NCBI GenBank assembly: GCA_003551565.1
Contig: PUMZ01000142.1
Span: 1 to 41,861 of the forward strand
Source: Candidatus Brocadiaceae bacterium
GTDB taxonomy: Bacteria; Planctomycetota; Brocadiia; SM23-32
Length of the DNA: 41,861 nucleotides
Direction: 5' to 3'
Shown: piece after piece, positions 25,133-34,151 of the stretch
Layout: the number at the start of each line of letters is the position of its first letter
Position numbering within the stretch: position 1 is the first letter of the stretch
The notes under the pieces: model-generated
Told to the model about the DNA's origin: nothing
What the model saw: only the letters and a program-made list of their open reading frames with translations
Database searches by the model: none
Program-made: the position numbers and the translations under genes

Positions 25133-25167
25133 AAATCTTTTTCCCGCGAAGAAAGTGAAAAAGATTT
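25133..25167. promoter_or_regulatory. Palindrome in front of the GyrI-AKR pair
   Basis: AAATCTTTTTC (25133-25143) and GAAAAAGATTT (25157-25167) are perfect 11-nt inverted repeats with a 13-nt centre, 29 nt before the GyrI-like ATG. It may be an operator or a divergent member of the CTTTTTC palindrome family seen at 23596 and 36004. The rest of the 257-nt gap shows no gene. Confidence 0.45.
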
Positions 25168-25361
25168 ATCATAATGGACATTGCGATTTCCCGCAGCTGC
25201 TCCGAATGTATATATTCAGTGAACCCCGTTCGTTCCCATCGGGACGGGACCGTTGAAAGAATCTCCTGAAATGACGTGGTTCTCTGAGAACGCACATCCG
25301 AATCTGAACGCAGGTGCCTGAAACGTTCCGGACCCTATTGAACAGGGTATCGGATTATTTG

Positions 25362-26624
25362 TCAAGTGAATCGACGCAACTCACGGCCTTGCCGGGATTG
25401 ATGCTGGTACCGTTCGAGTTTGTCCAGGATCTCTTTCGGGGAGTTGCTTTGCAGGATTTCGCGGCGTCTTTCGGGAGATATCATGATGGTTGCGATATCG
25501 CTGAGCATCCCCAGGTAGTCATCATACTGCTCTATCGGGGTGATAAGGAGAAATATGAACCGTATGGGTTCGGATGGGCCGCCGCCGAAATCCACTCCTT
25601 CGGGGCATATACCGAGTGCGCCGATGATGCCGGAGATGCCGGGAACGGTCACATGGGGAAATGCGGTTCCGGCATCGGTTGTTGTGGGAAGGATTGCTTC
25701 CCTCCGGAAGGCTTTGTCCAGGACGTAACGGCGCCATTTTATGGGGATCTGTTTGTTTTTTATCAGGTTATCCGTCAGCTTTGTGATGATGTCGTTTCTG
25801 TGTGTCGGCGCCATATCCATGCAGATCAGCTCTTCCCAGAATACGTCCCGCAGGTTCAGGGCGGCGGGTTTCCTCCCGAGTATCATGACTGAATCATTCG
25901 GGACTTTCTTACTGACCACATCGGGGATGGATCCGGTGAAATAGGGACCCAGTCTTGCGTAATTGGGTCCGCCGAGTATCAGCATATCATCCCGCTGAAC
26001 GCGCATGGTGATGCCCCGGATAATGTCTTCACACCGGCACAGCTCCAGCGGCGCCTTCATGCCCACCAGACGGGCTGCACCCGCGCCTGTCGGGCATGTC
26101 TTGCACTCTGTCTTATCCTCATTTTCCTGCACTTCTCCGTTCCATGGGTTTTCCACGCACAATATGCGCGGAGCGAGGTTCCGTTCCGCGCATATTTCCT
26201 GTGCCGCCCAAAAATGATGGACGATATGCGGGCCGCCGCTGGCCAGCACCAGTGCTTTCCGTGGAGTGCTGCGATGCGGGGCCTTGCGCACCAGCATGGT
26301 GGGCACGTTATTCTGTTTGTGCATCTCCAGCAGATGGTAAAGCTGTGCGGACCGGCGGGGCCAGTCGGAGACGATCATTTTGATATCGCCGGACGCACCG
26401 GCCGCAGCGATTTCCCGGGGCAGCGCGTCCATCGCGGGGATCGTGCTGCAGGGTATCCCGGCCGGAAGGGCCGGTTCGGGCGCCTTCCCGTAACAGATGC
26501 AGCGCCGGGCCGCATGAAGGCCTTTGCTTACGGCGGCGGCGCAACTCAGCACGAGCTCCGGATCCGTGTCCGGACCCAGCAGAATCAGTACGGCGGGCGG
26601 CTTCGATGCGTTTGAAAGTCTCAT
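25362..26624 (-). CDS. UspA-UspA-PTS EIIA fusion protein
   Basis: A 420-residue protein whose ATG overlaps the uvrA stop in ATGA. Residues about 10-115 (VLILLGPDTDPELVLSCAAAVSKGLHA, IKMIVSDWPRRS, PTMLVRKAP) and about 122-255 (KALVLASGGPHIVHHFWAAQEICAE, DDMLILGGP, SVMILGRKP) are two UspA-like nucleotide-binding halves. Residues about 270-405 form a fructose/Ntr-type PTS EIIA domain: HRNDIITKLTDNLI, FRREAILPTTTDAGTAFPHV with the phosphorylatable His324, and FIFLLITPIEQYDDYLGMLSDIA. A Cys-containing insert (about 165-180) carries CKTC. Similar pairs of modules occur behind Na+/H+ antiporters, but no membrane part is present here. A sensor of energy or phosphotransfer state is a reasonable inference; the link with uvrA is unexplained. 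Confidence 0.8.
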   Translation of the reverse strand: MRLSNASKPPAVLILLGPDTDPELVLSCAAAVSKGLHAARRCICYGKAPEPALPAGIPCSTIPAMDALPREIAAAGASGDIKMIVSDWPRRSAQLYHLLEMHKQNNVPTMLVRKAPHRSTPRKALVLASGGPHIVHHFWAAQEICAERNLAPRILCVENPWNGEVQENEDKTECKTCPTGAGAARLVGMKAPLELCRCEDIIRGITMRVQRDDMLILGGPNYARLGPYFTGSIPDVVSKKVPNDSVMILGRKPAALNLRDVFWEELICMDMAPTHRNDIITKLTDNLIKNKQIPIKWRRYVLDKAFRREAILPTTTDAGTAFPHVTVPGISGIIGALGICPEGVDFGGGPSEPIRFIFLLITPIEQYDDYLGMLSDIATIMISPERRREILQSNSPKEILDKLERYQHQSRQGRELRRFT

Positions 26625-29416
26625 AGCGCAGCCTGATAGAATAGACAATCCTTCAGATACTGTCCGGTCACCGAGCGTTCGCAGCCGGCTATGTCCTCGG
26701 GCGTTCCGCTCGCCACCACATATCCGCCGCTCTGCCCCTCTTCCGGTCCCAGGTCAATAACATAATCGGCGCACTTGATCACGTCAAGATTATGCTCGAC
26801 CACCAGGACGGTATGCCCTCCTTCCAGAAGTTGTTCGAAGCATTTTATCAGTTTTTTAATGTCGTCGCAATGCAGTCCGACCGTCGGTTCGTCAAAAATC
26901 ATGAGCTTCCTCTTCTCCTGTCGTCCGGTCATGAACTTCGCCATTTTCAGCCGTTGCGCTTCACCGCCGGAGAGGGTGGTGGCCGCCTGCCCGAGCCGGA
27001 TGTAACCCAGTCCCGTATCGTAAAGCATCCTGAGTTTGTCCACAATTGCCTTTTGATCGGAGAAGAACTTCATGGCCTCCGAGACGCTCATTGCGAGCAC
27101 GTCGTGGATGGAGCGTCCTTTGTACTTGATTTTGAGGATATCGGCATGGAAACGGCGTCCGCGGCACGTGTCGCACAGCACGTCGATGTCGGCGAGGAAT
27201 TGCATATCCACCTTGATCCTTCCGGCGCCTTTGCATTTTTCGCAGCGTCCGCCGGCGGTGTTGAACGAGAAGGTCCCCGGCGAGAGGTTTCTGATACGGG
27301 CCTCCCGCGTCAGTGCGAAGAGTTTCCGGATACTGCCGTAAAATTTCATATAAGTCGCCGGATTGGACCGGGGCGTCCTGCCGATGGGGCTCTGATCGAC
27401 CAGTACGGCATCGTCGATGAGCTGTTCTCCTTCCAACAGGGTGTGAGCCCCCACTTCGTTGCCGTATCCGCCGGGCTTGCGGCGTTTGATCGCACCGTAG
27501 AGCGTATCTTCAACAAGTGTGCTCTTCCCGCTTCCGCTGACCCCTGTTACGCATGTGAACAGCCCGAGGGGTATTTCGACATCGATATTTTTCAGGTTAT
27601 GGTGCGAGCAGCCGTGAAGTACCAATTTCTCGTCTCCGGCAGTTCTTCTCCGTGCGGGCGTATCGATGGCGAGCCTTCCCGACATGTAGGCGCCGGTTAC
27701 CGACTTGTCGCATTGCATGAGACCTTCCACGTCGCCGCAGTAAACGAGTTTGCCGCCTAATTCCCCGGCGCCGGGGCCGAGTTCCAGCACGCAGTCGGCC
27801 TGGCGGATGATCTTCTGCTCGTGCTCGACCACCACCACGGTGTTGCCCAGGCTGCGCAGTCGCCTGATGATTTCCAGAAGCCGTTCGCTGTCGCGCGGAT
27901 GCAGGCCGACAGTGGGCTCATCCAGGATATACAGCGTATTGACAAGCGCTGAGCCCAGGCTGGTGGCAAGGTTCACACGTTGCATTTCCCCGCCGCTGAG
28001 CGTGCGGGTGGCGCGGCTGAGGGTGATGTAGCCCAGGCCGATCAGCTTCAAATAGTGCAGCCTGTTCGTGATTTCGGCCATGACGGTCGCAACAATGTTT
28101 TGCTCCTCATCGCTCAATTGCAGTTGCCGGTGGAAGAACGTATGGGCTCCGGATATGGTCATCGCGCTGAGTTGCGCTATGTTCCTGCCGCGGATGCGCA
28201 CGGCAAGCGCTTCGCGGCGCAGGCGTGCGCCTTCGCATTGCGGGCACGTAACGAAACGGCGGTAGCGGCTCAGAAGCACCCTGACATGCAGCTTGTATTT
28301 CTTCGACTGCATCCATCGGAAGAAGTCCATGACTCCGTAGAAATGCGATGTCCCTTCCATCACCATCCGGCGTTGCGCGGCGGTGAGTTCCTCCCAGGCG
28401 CTATCGATCGGTATGCCGTCTTTCGGGGCGCCTTCGAGCAGTTGCCGGAGGCATTCTTCGGTGTTGGCCGTGTTCCAGGGCTGTATCGCTCCCCCCCGGA
28501 GCGAGAGGGTGGGGTCGGGCACAACCCGCCGGGGATCGATATCTATCGTCGAGCCGTAGCCCGAACAGTTGTCGCAGGCGCCCAGGGCGCTGTTGAAGGA
28601 GAAAAGCTGGGGTCGGAGCTCGGGCGCTATCCGCCCGCAGCCGGTGCATTTCAGGTTGCGGTGGAACCTGCGCGCTCTGCCGTCAAGACAGCGCACGATG
28701 CAGGCGCCCCGGCCCAGACGGTAGCAGGTCTCGGCGGCTTCGCCCACGCGCGGGCCGGCCTCCGGCGATGCGACCAGACGGTCGACGATCACCTCGATCT
28801 CCGCCGCAGGGGGGAGCTCCGGCGGAACCCCGGAGGCGATATCCAGGACGCGACCGCCGGAAAATATGCGTATAAACCCCTGTTCGCGCAAGCGGTCGAG
28901 CTGCTCCCTGAGTTCCATCCCGGCGGACAGTTTCAGCGGAAAAGACACAGTGAAGCGCGTGTCCTCCGGCATGCGGGCGGTCTCCGATACGATGTCGCCG
29001 ACGGTATGCGTTTCGATCCGCCTGTCGCAGTCGGGGCAGTAAACCTCGCCTATCCGGGCGAAAAGCAGCCGAAGGTAGTCATTGACCTCCGTGGCCGTTC
29101 CCACAGTGGAACGACGGTTTTTTACCGGGTTCTTGCGCTCGATCGCTATGGCCGGAGGGATATGCTCGATCCTGTCGACATCGGGTTTGTCCATGCGCTC
29201 GAGGAACTGGCGGGCGTAGGCGCTGAAGGATTCGACATACCGGCGTTGTCCTTCGGCATAGAGGGTGTCGAGCACGAGGCTTGATTTTCCGCTGCCGCTC
29301 AGGCCGGTCACGGCAACAAACTTGCCTCCCGGTATATCCACGTCGATATTTTTCAGGTTATGCACCCTGACGCCGCGCAGATGTATAAAGTTGTCTCCGG
29401 TCTTTGCTTTGATCAT
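26621..29416 (-). CDS. uvrA: Excinuclease ABC subunit A (UvrA)
   Basis: UvrA recognises bulky DNA lesions as a dimer and loads UvrB in nucleotide excision repair. The 931-residue product, close to the usual 940, contains two ABC ATPase halves: Walker [10 protein letters not shown] (residues 38-46) and GVSGSGKST, signature TLSGGEMQR and TLSGGEAQR, and Walker B segments [12 protein letters not shown] and [12 protein letters not shown]. Zinc modules are visible as [16 protein letters not shown] with [17 protein letters not shown], and [12 protein letters not shown] with CDTCRGRRF. The ATG at 29416 is placed by homology; the open frame upstream crosses a dispersed repeat and is not coding. A good promoter ends only 9 nt before the ATG, so the message is probably leaderless. 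The UspA-EIIA gene overlaps its stop. Confidence 0.97.
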   Translation of the reverse strand: MIKAKTGDNFIHLRGVRVHNLKNIDVDIPGGKFVAVTGLSGSGKSSLVLDTLYAEGQRRYVESFSAYARQFLERMDKPDVDRIEHIPPAIAIERKNPVKNRRSTVGTATEVNDYLRLLFARIGEVYCPDCDRRIETHTVGDIVSETARMPEDTRFTVSFPLKLSAGMELREQLDRLREQGFIRIFSGGRVLDIASGVPPELPPAAEIEVIVDRLVASPEAGPRVGEAAETCYRLGRGACIVRCLDGRARRFHRNLKCTGCGRIAPELRPQLFSFNSALGACDNCSGYGSTIDIDPRRVVPDPTLSLRGGAIQPWNTANTEECLRQLLEGAPKDGIPIDSAWEELTAAQRRMVMEGTSHFYGVMDFFRWMQSKKYKLHVRVLLSRYRRFVTCPQCEGARLRREALAVRIRGRNIAQLSAMTISGAHTFFHRQLQLSDEEQNIVATVMAEITNRLHYLKLIGLGYITLSRATRTLSGGEMQRVNLATSLGSALVNTLYILDEPTVGLHPRDSERLLEIIRRLRSLGNTVVVVEHEQKIIRQADCVLELGPGAGELGGKLVYCGDVEGLMQCDKSVTGAYMSGRLAIDTPARRRTAGDEKLVLHGCSHHNLKNIDVEIPLGLFTCVTGVSGSGKSTLVEDTLYGAIKRRKPGGYGNEVGAHTLLEGEQLIDDAVLVDQSPIGRTPRSNPATYMKFYGSIRKLFALTREARIRNLSPGTFSFNTAGGRCEKCKGAGRIKVDMQFLADIDVLCDTCRGRRFHADILKIKYKGRSIHDVLAMSVSEAMKFFSDQKAIVDKLRMLYDTGLGYIRLGQAATTLSGGEAQRLKMAKFMTGRQEKRKLMIFDEPTVGLHCDDIKKLIKCFEQLLEGGHTVLVVEHNLDVIKCADYVIDLGPEEGQSGGYVVASGTPEDIAGCERSVTGQYLKDCLFYQAAL

Positions 29417-29425
29417 ACCCTTGCG

Positions 29426-29454
29426 ATTATAACCATATTCGGCCGCATCGCCAA
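29426..29454 (-). promoter_or_regulatory. uvrA promoter abutting the start codon
   Basis: Minus strand TTGGCG (29454-29449), 17-nt spacer, TATAAT (29431-29426). The first base of the uvrA ATG is at 29416, so transcription would begin about 0-4 nt before it. No Shine-Dalgarno at a workable distance is present. Confidence 0.65.
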
Positions 29455-29716
29455 GATGCCGGCCTGTTTTTGGGGCCATGGGATTGCATAACAGCACCCG
29501 AACGTGTATGATGAACGGCATGTCCCGGCCGACGGCGTCCGCATTCTGCGGTGGTAACAAGCGGGATTTATTGATTATTTTTACCTGTGCGGGGGGGAGG
29601 CGGTCACGTCCCGTGGGACTTTTCGGCATGCGTGCGGAGAGGCAGCGGCTCCCTGCACGCAAAACACAGGAAAAAGTGAACAAAAAAGCAACCGTGGTGT
29701 GCGCAGCGCAAAACCC

Positions 29717-29747
29717 TGCACCACGGAGAACGCGTGAAATAAGCGGG
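29717..29747 (+). repeat. Dispersed palindromic element, copy B (right part)
   Basis: Identical over 31 nt to the conserved block of copy A, ending TGAAATAAGCGGG. The left arm of copy A is not found here; instead CCGTGGTG (29692-29699) pairs with CACCACGG (29719-29726). It lies 33 nt before the corrinoid adenosyltransferase start. The rest of the gap 29417-29779 holds the uvrA promoter and no gene. Confidence 0.8.
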
Positions 29748-29779
29748 ATAACATGCCAGAGAAAGGAGGTTTCCGCGAG

Positions 29780-30310
29780 ATGCATCCCGGCGGCCGGATT
29801 TTACTTTTTACGGGTGATGGGAAGGGCAAGACAACCGCTGCGCTCGGTCTTTCAATGCGCGCGGCAGGGCACGGAATGCGGGTCTGTTTCATTCAATTTA
29901 TCAAGAGCGGCGATGTTCCCACGGGCGAGGCGGCTTTTTTGGAGCGATGCGGCGCCATCGATCTGGTCAGGACGGGACTGGGGCGTGTTCCGCCGGGGGG
30001 CAACCCCGATTTCGCCCGCCACTGCGCCGCGGCCGACAGAGGCATGGAGCGCGCCATGGAAGCGGTCCGATCCGCCAGCCACCATGTGGTTGTTCTTGAT
30101 GAGATCTGCGTTGCGATCGATAAGGGGCTGATCGGGGCCGGCCGGGTTTGCGAGCTGGCCGGCCGGGTGTCCGGAGAACAGGTCATGGTCATGACGGGAC
30201 GCAACGCCCCGCCGCAACTTATCGCCGCCTCCGATACCGTGACCGAGATGCGATGCGTCAAACACGCTTTCAACGGCGGGCGCGGTCCAGGCAAGGGAGT
30301 TGAACTGTAG
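29780..30310 (+). CDS. cobO: Cob(I)yrinic acid a,c-diamide adenosyltransferase
   Basis: A CobA/CobO/BtuR-type corrinoid adenosyltransferase, which transfers the 5'-deoxyadenosyl group of ATP to cob(I)alamin or precursors. The 176-residue product has the P-loop FTGDGKGKTTAALGL (residues 10-24), CFIQFIKSG, HHVVVLDEICVAIDKGLI (Walker B region) and the conserved C-terminal RGPGKGVEL, where family members usually have G-I-x-A-R-x-G-I-E-F. The start is the ATG at 29780, with a perfect AGGAGGT ending 9 nt upstream; an in-frame ATG at 29753 has no ribosome binding site. It is divergent from uvrA and converges with a URO-D-family gene. A dispersed repeat lies immediately upstream. Confidence 0.9.
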   Translation: MHPGGRILLFTGDGKGKTTAALGLSMRAAGHGMRVCFIQFIKSGDVPTGEAAFLERCGAIDLVRTGLGRVPPGGNPDFARHCAAADRGMERAMEAVRSASHHVVVLDEICVAIDKGLIGAGRVCELAGRVSGEQVMVMTGRNAPPQLIAASDTVTEMRCVKHAFNGGRGPGKGVEL

Positions 30311-30443
30311 GCGCTGACATGCCGGCGCCCGCCAATACGTTGCCGATGTGCGGAAAAGACACGTTCCTTTCGATCTTTTATTCCTCCTTCCACATTGCTC
30401 ATTCCGGCCGGGATCGCGGGAAAACACTCCGGCATCAATATCA

Positions 30444-31616
30444 TCAATCCTGAAGCGGTCGCAGACCGAAATATTCCCGATAAGCCTCGACCACTGCGTA
30501 ATAATTTTCCACCCTGACATCCTCATGAACACTATGGCTTGAATGAAGTATATGGCCCCCCTGAGATTTTTGTCCGGCGTCCAGGCAGTGGCGGACAAAG
30601 TTTTTAACCTCGGAAGGCTCTGCATGACAGAGGGTCCGGCGGGCGTCAATGTTACCGATTATACATATCTCCCGGTCATATCCGGCGTCGGTCAGCCGTT
30701 CCATGGTCATTCCCGCCGCATAATCGACCTCCTTGCAACCATCGATTCCCGACTCCCTGAACATCATATCGGAGATGTCCCAAAGGTTCCCATCGCTGGT
30801 ATAGACGGCTTTTGCTCCCCGTTCATGAACAAGTTCCACATGTTCCCGCAGCACGGGGAAAACAAACTCCCGGTAGTGATCGGGGCTGATAAAGGGGCCT
30901 TTGTCGCAGGCGACATCACCTCCCAGAGCGACAACATCGCAGCCGTTTTCAATCATGGCTTCGGTCGCGGGAAAACTTTTTGCTTTCTGCATTTCCAGCC
31001 ACTTCTTCACCAGTTCCGGTTCGTCAATTAACCACATCAGAAAAAAGGGGGGCCAGAATGCGACGCCTGTCCCGGCGCCTATTTCGGCCATGTAAACCCA
31101 ATCGATGCCCTCCTCGTGTGCCAGTTCACGCACGCGTTGAAGAACCGGATTGGGTTTCTTTTCCCGGGGGGCGGCGACCTCCTGCCAGTCTTCGATCTCC
31201 CTCCGGACATTTGCAGGGTCGGCTTTGCGGGAATCAGCAAGGCTGGCGCCGGGCTTTTCAGGAACGACAAGTTGTGTGTGGGGATTCAGCGTGTAGCGGA
31301 TCCCATTCCGCTCCCAGCAGTCCGGACCGATCCGGACCGGCCGAGGCGAAACGTTCGGTGCGTTGTTGAGCCTTACCATATCCAGATCGAAAAATTTACA
31401 TACGGCAAACTGTGCCCGTGCACTGGCTTCGTTCATCTCTTGTTGCGAAATTCCCCCGGCCATTGCATCCCATGCCATTTTTTGATCGGTGGCGATGGTG
31501 CGGCCGGCAATGTTCCAGTGGATCGGGTGGAACGGCTGGAAAATTTCGAACAAAGGAGTGCGATCCGGCTTTTTGTGGGCAAAGGCCTTCATCACGCGTT
31601 CACGTGCCTCAGACAT
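30444..31616 (-). CDS. Uroporphyrinogen decarboxylase-fold protein (URO-D superfamily)
   Basis: A 390-residue protein with the layout of the URO-D/MtaA superfamily: MSEARERVMKAFAHKKPDRTPLFE start, a DLDMVRLNN strand, WVYMAEIGAGTGV, LIDEPELVKKWLEMQ, a CDVVALGGDVACDKGPFISPDHYREFVFPVL segment, ICIIGNIDARRTLCHAEPSEV and GGHILHSSHSVHEDVRVENYYAVVEAYREYFG. True HemE has a short active-site start that is absent here. Methyltransferases of the MtaA type carry H-x-C at the strand where this protein reads VYTSDGN, so the zinc site is not obvious. Many such paralogues in anaerobic and PVC genomes have no known substrate. AGAGGAG lies 10 nt before the ATG. A corrinoid adenosyltransferase gene converges on it across 133 nt. 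Confidence 0.85.
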   Translation of the reverse strand: MSEARERVMKAFAHKKPDRTPLFEIFQPFHPIHWNIAGRTIATDQKMAWDAMAGGISQQEMNEASARAQFAVCKFFDLDMVRLNNAPNVSPRPVRIGPDCWERNGIRYTLNPHTQLVVPEKPGASLADSRKADPANVRREIEDWQEVAAPREKKPNPVLQRVRELAHEEGIDWVYMAEIGAGTGVAFWPPFFLMWLIDEPELVKKWLEMQKAKSFPATEAMIENGCDVVALGGDVACDKGPFISPDHYREFVFPVLREHVELVHERGAKAVYTSDGNLWDISDMMFRESGIDGCKEVDYAAGMTMERLTDAGYDREICIIGNIDARRTLCHAEPSEVKNFVRHCLDAGQKSQGGHILHSSHSVHEDVRVENYYAVVEAYREYFGLRPLQD

Positions 31617-32304
31617 GTTGAGTCCGCTCCTCTATTGTGTAAATGTTCGCGCGCTTTTTTTCTTGCCGGAGCATGCACATTCCATGGATACAGGTGTCAG
31701 TCCCGCAGACCGGGGAAAAGGAGATTGTACAGAGATATTGGAACACACTGCCGGGTGATTTTAACGACGCCCCGCCCTTTTTGCAAGCAAAGATCGCGAT
31801 CCGGACGGTGCTGACGTCCGTTGCGTGTTGACGCTGCCCCGCGCCGGGGAGGAAACCCGGACCAATACCCCGCTTTTCATAAATCAGAGACAATATCTGC
31901 ACCACGGGGAACGCGTGAAAAAGCGGGGTCAACATTCCGCGTACGAGAAAATAGCGGCCTCCCCCTTCATCTCCGCCACCGCGGGCTTGTGCGAAGAGGA
32001 TACGAGCAGACCTTCTCCCTTCAGGCGTCCCCGGGGAGGCAGGGTGCGAGCCTGTTGCACAGCAGCTCAAGATGCGGCAAAGCACTCAGGATCCGATGAT
32101 CCGACGTTTGACAATGCCGGAGGCGGGCGACTATGATTGAGATCAACTTTTACCACTGACGCAAACGCTGATGCCGGAGACAGGGGAGAAGAAGGAGGGA
32201 ACGCAGCACGGGTGTTCCGCACCGCACCGCGCTGCAATGGGCGGTCCGTGGTCCGACGATGAGCTTTGCCGTTCGCCAGAATGGCGTAGCATCGGGGCAA
32301 CGAC
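31617..32304. other. 688-nt non-coding gap
   Basis: Between divergent URO-D and beta-helix genes. It contains copy C of the dispersed element (31868-31927). Open frames here (for example 158 codons on the minus strand ending at 31609) read through the repeat and have no recognisable protein character. No RNA gene was recognised. Confidence 0.55.
31868..31927 (+). repeat. Dispersed palindromic element, copy C
   Basis: Arms CCCCGCTTTTCA (31868-31879) and TGAAAAAGCGGGG (31915-31927) pair over 12 bp with one bulged A. The block TGCACCACGGGGAACGCG (31898 on) differs from copies A and B by one substitution, and one T is missing in the right arm. The arms differ from copy A while still pairing with each other. 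Confidence 0.8.
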
Positions 32305-33837
32305 ATGATTGCGAATCACAACTTTGTCAATTACGAGGGTTTTGGCGCCGCCGGTGACGGGGTCACCGACGATCTGCCCGCAATCTGCGAGGCGCATGAG
32401 TACGCCAACGCGAACGGTGTACGCGTGAAAACGCGGCCTGATGCAACGTATCACCTCGGTTCCCGTGCGCTGACGGCCACCATTGCCACGGATACCGACT
32501 GGAACACTTCGCGCTTTACCATTGACGACACGCAGGTTGACGATCACAGGACGCCGCTTTTTGAAGTGCGCTCCCTGGCGGCGCCTGACGATTTCCGGTG
32601 CGACCGGATCACGCGCGGGCAGAAACGATTTGATGCCGGGCTTCGCCGCGATTGTTTCGTGTTTGTGGCGAACGAGAACACAAAGCGCTACATCCGGCGC
32701 GGCCTGAACCGCAACTCCGGCGCGCCTCAGCAGGATTGTTTCATCCTTCGCCGGGATGGCTCGGTCGAGGGTGAGATCGATTGGGATTATGACGTTGTGA
32801 CCCGTCTCGAAGTCCATCCCATCGAGGAGCAACGGCTTGTCCTGCGCGGCGGCGTCTTCACCACCTTTGCCAACCGGATGCACCGGGAGACGGGCTACAA
32901 TTACTGGGCCCGCAACATCGTGATCCGCCGTTCAAACACCGAAGTCGAGGGACTGACGCACTACGTTGTCGGAGAGACTTCCACGGGGCATCCCTACAGA
33001 GGGTTCATCAGTGCCGTGAAATGCGCGGACATTACCTTGCGCGACTGTTTTGTCAGTGGCCACAAGATCTACTCAACCATCGGATCGGCGGGCAAACCGG
33101 TGCGGATGGGGTCGTACGACATCCACGCGAACAATGTGGTGAACTTCAGCATGTTCGGTTGCCGCATGAACCACATATGCGACCGCACACGCTGGGGCGT
33201 CATCGCATCGAACTTCTGCAAAAATATCCTGCTGGAGGACTGCACCCTTTCCAGGATGGACACGCATATGGGCGTCTCAGGAACGTATGCGATCCGGCGG
33301 TGCCGTCTGGGCCATATGGGGCTCAACGCCATCGGGCGCGGGATGCTCACGGTCGAGGACTCCGAACTGTACGGCGATGCCCTGGTGAGTTTTCGCGGCG
33401 ACTACGGCAGCACCTGGGAGGGCGATCTCGTGATCCGCAACTGCCGCTGGACCCCCGCATGCGGGGACAGAACATGGCCGCACATGATCAGCGTGCGCAA
33501 TGACGGAACGCACGATTTCGGCTACCCGTGTTCCATGCCCCGGACGGTCACCGTTGATGGTCTCCTGGTCGACGACGGAAACCATCCCGACGGCTACAAC
33601 GGCATGTTTTTATTGACCGATCCCGATGCCGGCTGCCCTCCGGCAGAAGCCGCCACACCAATGGCGGAACGTCCTTTTCCGTATGCACCGTGCCAGGCGG
33701 TAAGCATCCGTGGATTGACTGCGATAAGCGGCAAGAGACCGCTCATATCGCCGAATGAGGAAATTGTGAAATCCGTAACGATGATCGAAGAGGATGCACT
33801 CGATCTTCCGTGCCGCTCTTTACCTGTATGCCGTTGA
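32305..33837 (+). CDS. Right-handed beta-helix protein (pectate-lyase-3-like)
   Basis: A 510-residue protein that begins with the signature of phage tailspike and pectate-lyase-3 domains, NYEGFGAAGDGVTDDLPAI (residues 8-26), then a series of short strands with N/D-rich turns expected of a parallel beta-helix: ARNIVIRRSNTEVEG, CADITLRDCFVSG, VVNFSMFGCRMNHI, KNILLEDCTLSRMD, YAIRRCRLGHMG, GMLTVEDSELYGD and GDLVIRNCRWTP. Such proteins bind or cleave polysaccharides. There is no signal peptide and the ATG at 32305 has only a weak ribosome binding site, so export is not evident. No hydrolase motif could be assigned. It stands alone after a long gap. Confidence 0.75.
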   Translation: MIANHNFVNYEGFGAAGDGVTDDLPAICEAHEYANANGVRVKTRPDATYHLGSRALTATIATDTDWNTSRFTIDDTQVDDHRTPLFEVRSLAAPDDFRCDRITRGQKRFDAGLRRDCFVFVANENTKRYIRRGLNRNSGAPQQDCFILRRDGSVEGEIDWDYDVVTRLEVHPIEEQRLVLRGGVFTTFANRMHRETGYNYWARNIVIRRSNTEVEGLTHYVVGETSTGHPYRGFISAVKCADITLRDCFVSGHKIYSTIGSAGKPVRMGSYDIHANNVVNFSMFGCRMNHICDRTRWGVIASNFCKNILLEDCTLSRMDTHMGVSGTYAIRRCRLGHMGLNAIGRGMLTVEDSELYGDALVSFRGDYGSTWEGDLVIRNCRWTPACGDRTWPHMISVRNDGTHDFGYPCSMPRTVTVDGLLVDDGNHPDGYNGMFLLTDPDAGCPPAEAATPMAERPFPYAPCQAVSIRGLTAISGKRPLISPNEEIVKSVTMIEEDALDLPCRSLPVCR

Positions 33838-33915
33838 TGGCGAAGCTCCGGCGGGCTTTCAAAAAACAAATATGCTCCGTAATGCGATACAGTAATCCCC
33901 TGAAGCGGTGTTACT

Positions 33916-33944
33916 TTGACTCAGGGACGATATGAAGATAATAT
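33916..33944 (+). promoter_or_regulatory. Promoter for ubiB-like gene
   Basis: TTGACT (33916-33921), 17-nt spacer, TAATAT (33939-33944). It predicts a leader of about 200 nt before the ATG at 34152. Confidence 0.65.
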
Positions 33945-34020
33945 ATATGGCTCTCCGTCATCTTTGCGGATGTTGAGATTGCTCGTGCAGATCATAACCC
34001 TCTTCTGAAAAGAAGATATC

Positions 34021-34086
34021 AGTTGCTTGTTAGTTGCTTGTTGTTTTGTTGCCGGGCCGTCTTTTTTTACAAGCAACCAGCAACCA
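34021..34086. repeat. GTTGCTTGT repeats, direct and inverted
   Basis: GTTGCTTGT occurs at 34022 and 34033; ACAAGCAAC is at 34069, followed by a second CAGCAACC. A stem of 9 bp with a loop of about 27 nt is possible in the ubiB-like leader. The 314-nt gap 33838-34151 otherwise holds only the promoter. Confidence 0.5.
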
Positions 34087-34151
34087 GAAACAGGCAACCC
34101 TGTACGCGATGTTCTTTTTGGGGTCGTTCAGGTTCAATCGTTGCCGGCAGA

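Noticed and set aside
27980-29284. 434-codon frame opposite uvrA
   Set aside because: UvrA motifs are complete on the minus strand; this frame has composition typical of antisense translation.
29417-29785. 123-residue N-terminal extension of uvrA
   Set aside because: It spans the promoter and repeat copy B and has no UvrA similarity.
31609-32085. 158-codon minus-strand frame over the repeat copy C
   Set aside because: It is read through a dispersed repeat, overlaps the URO-D start and has no domain or ribosome binding site of its own.
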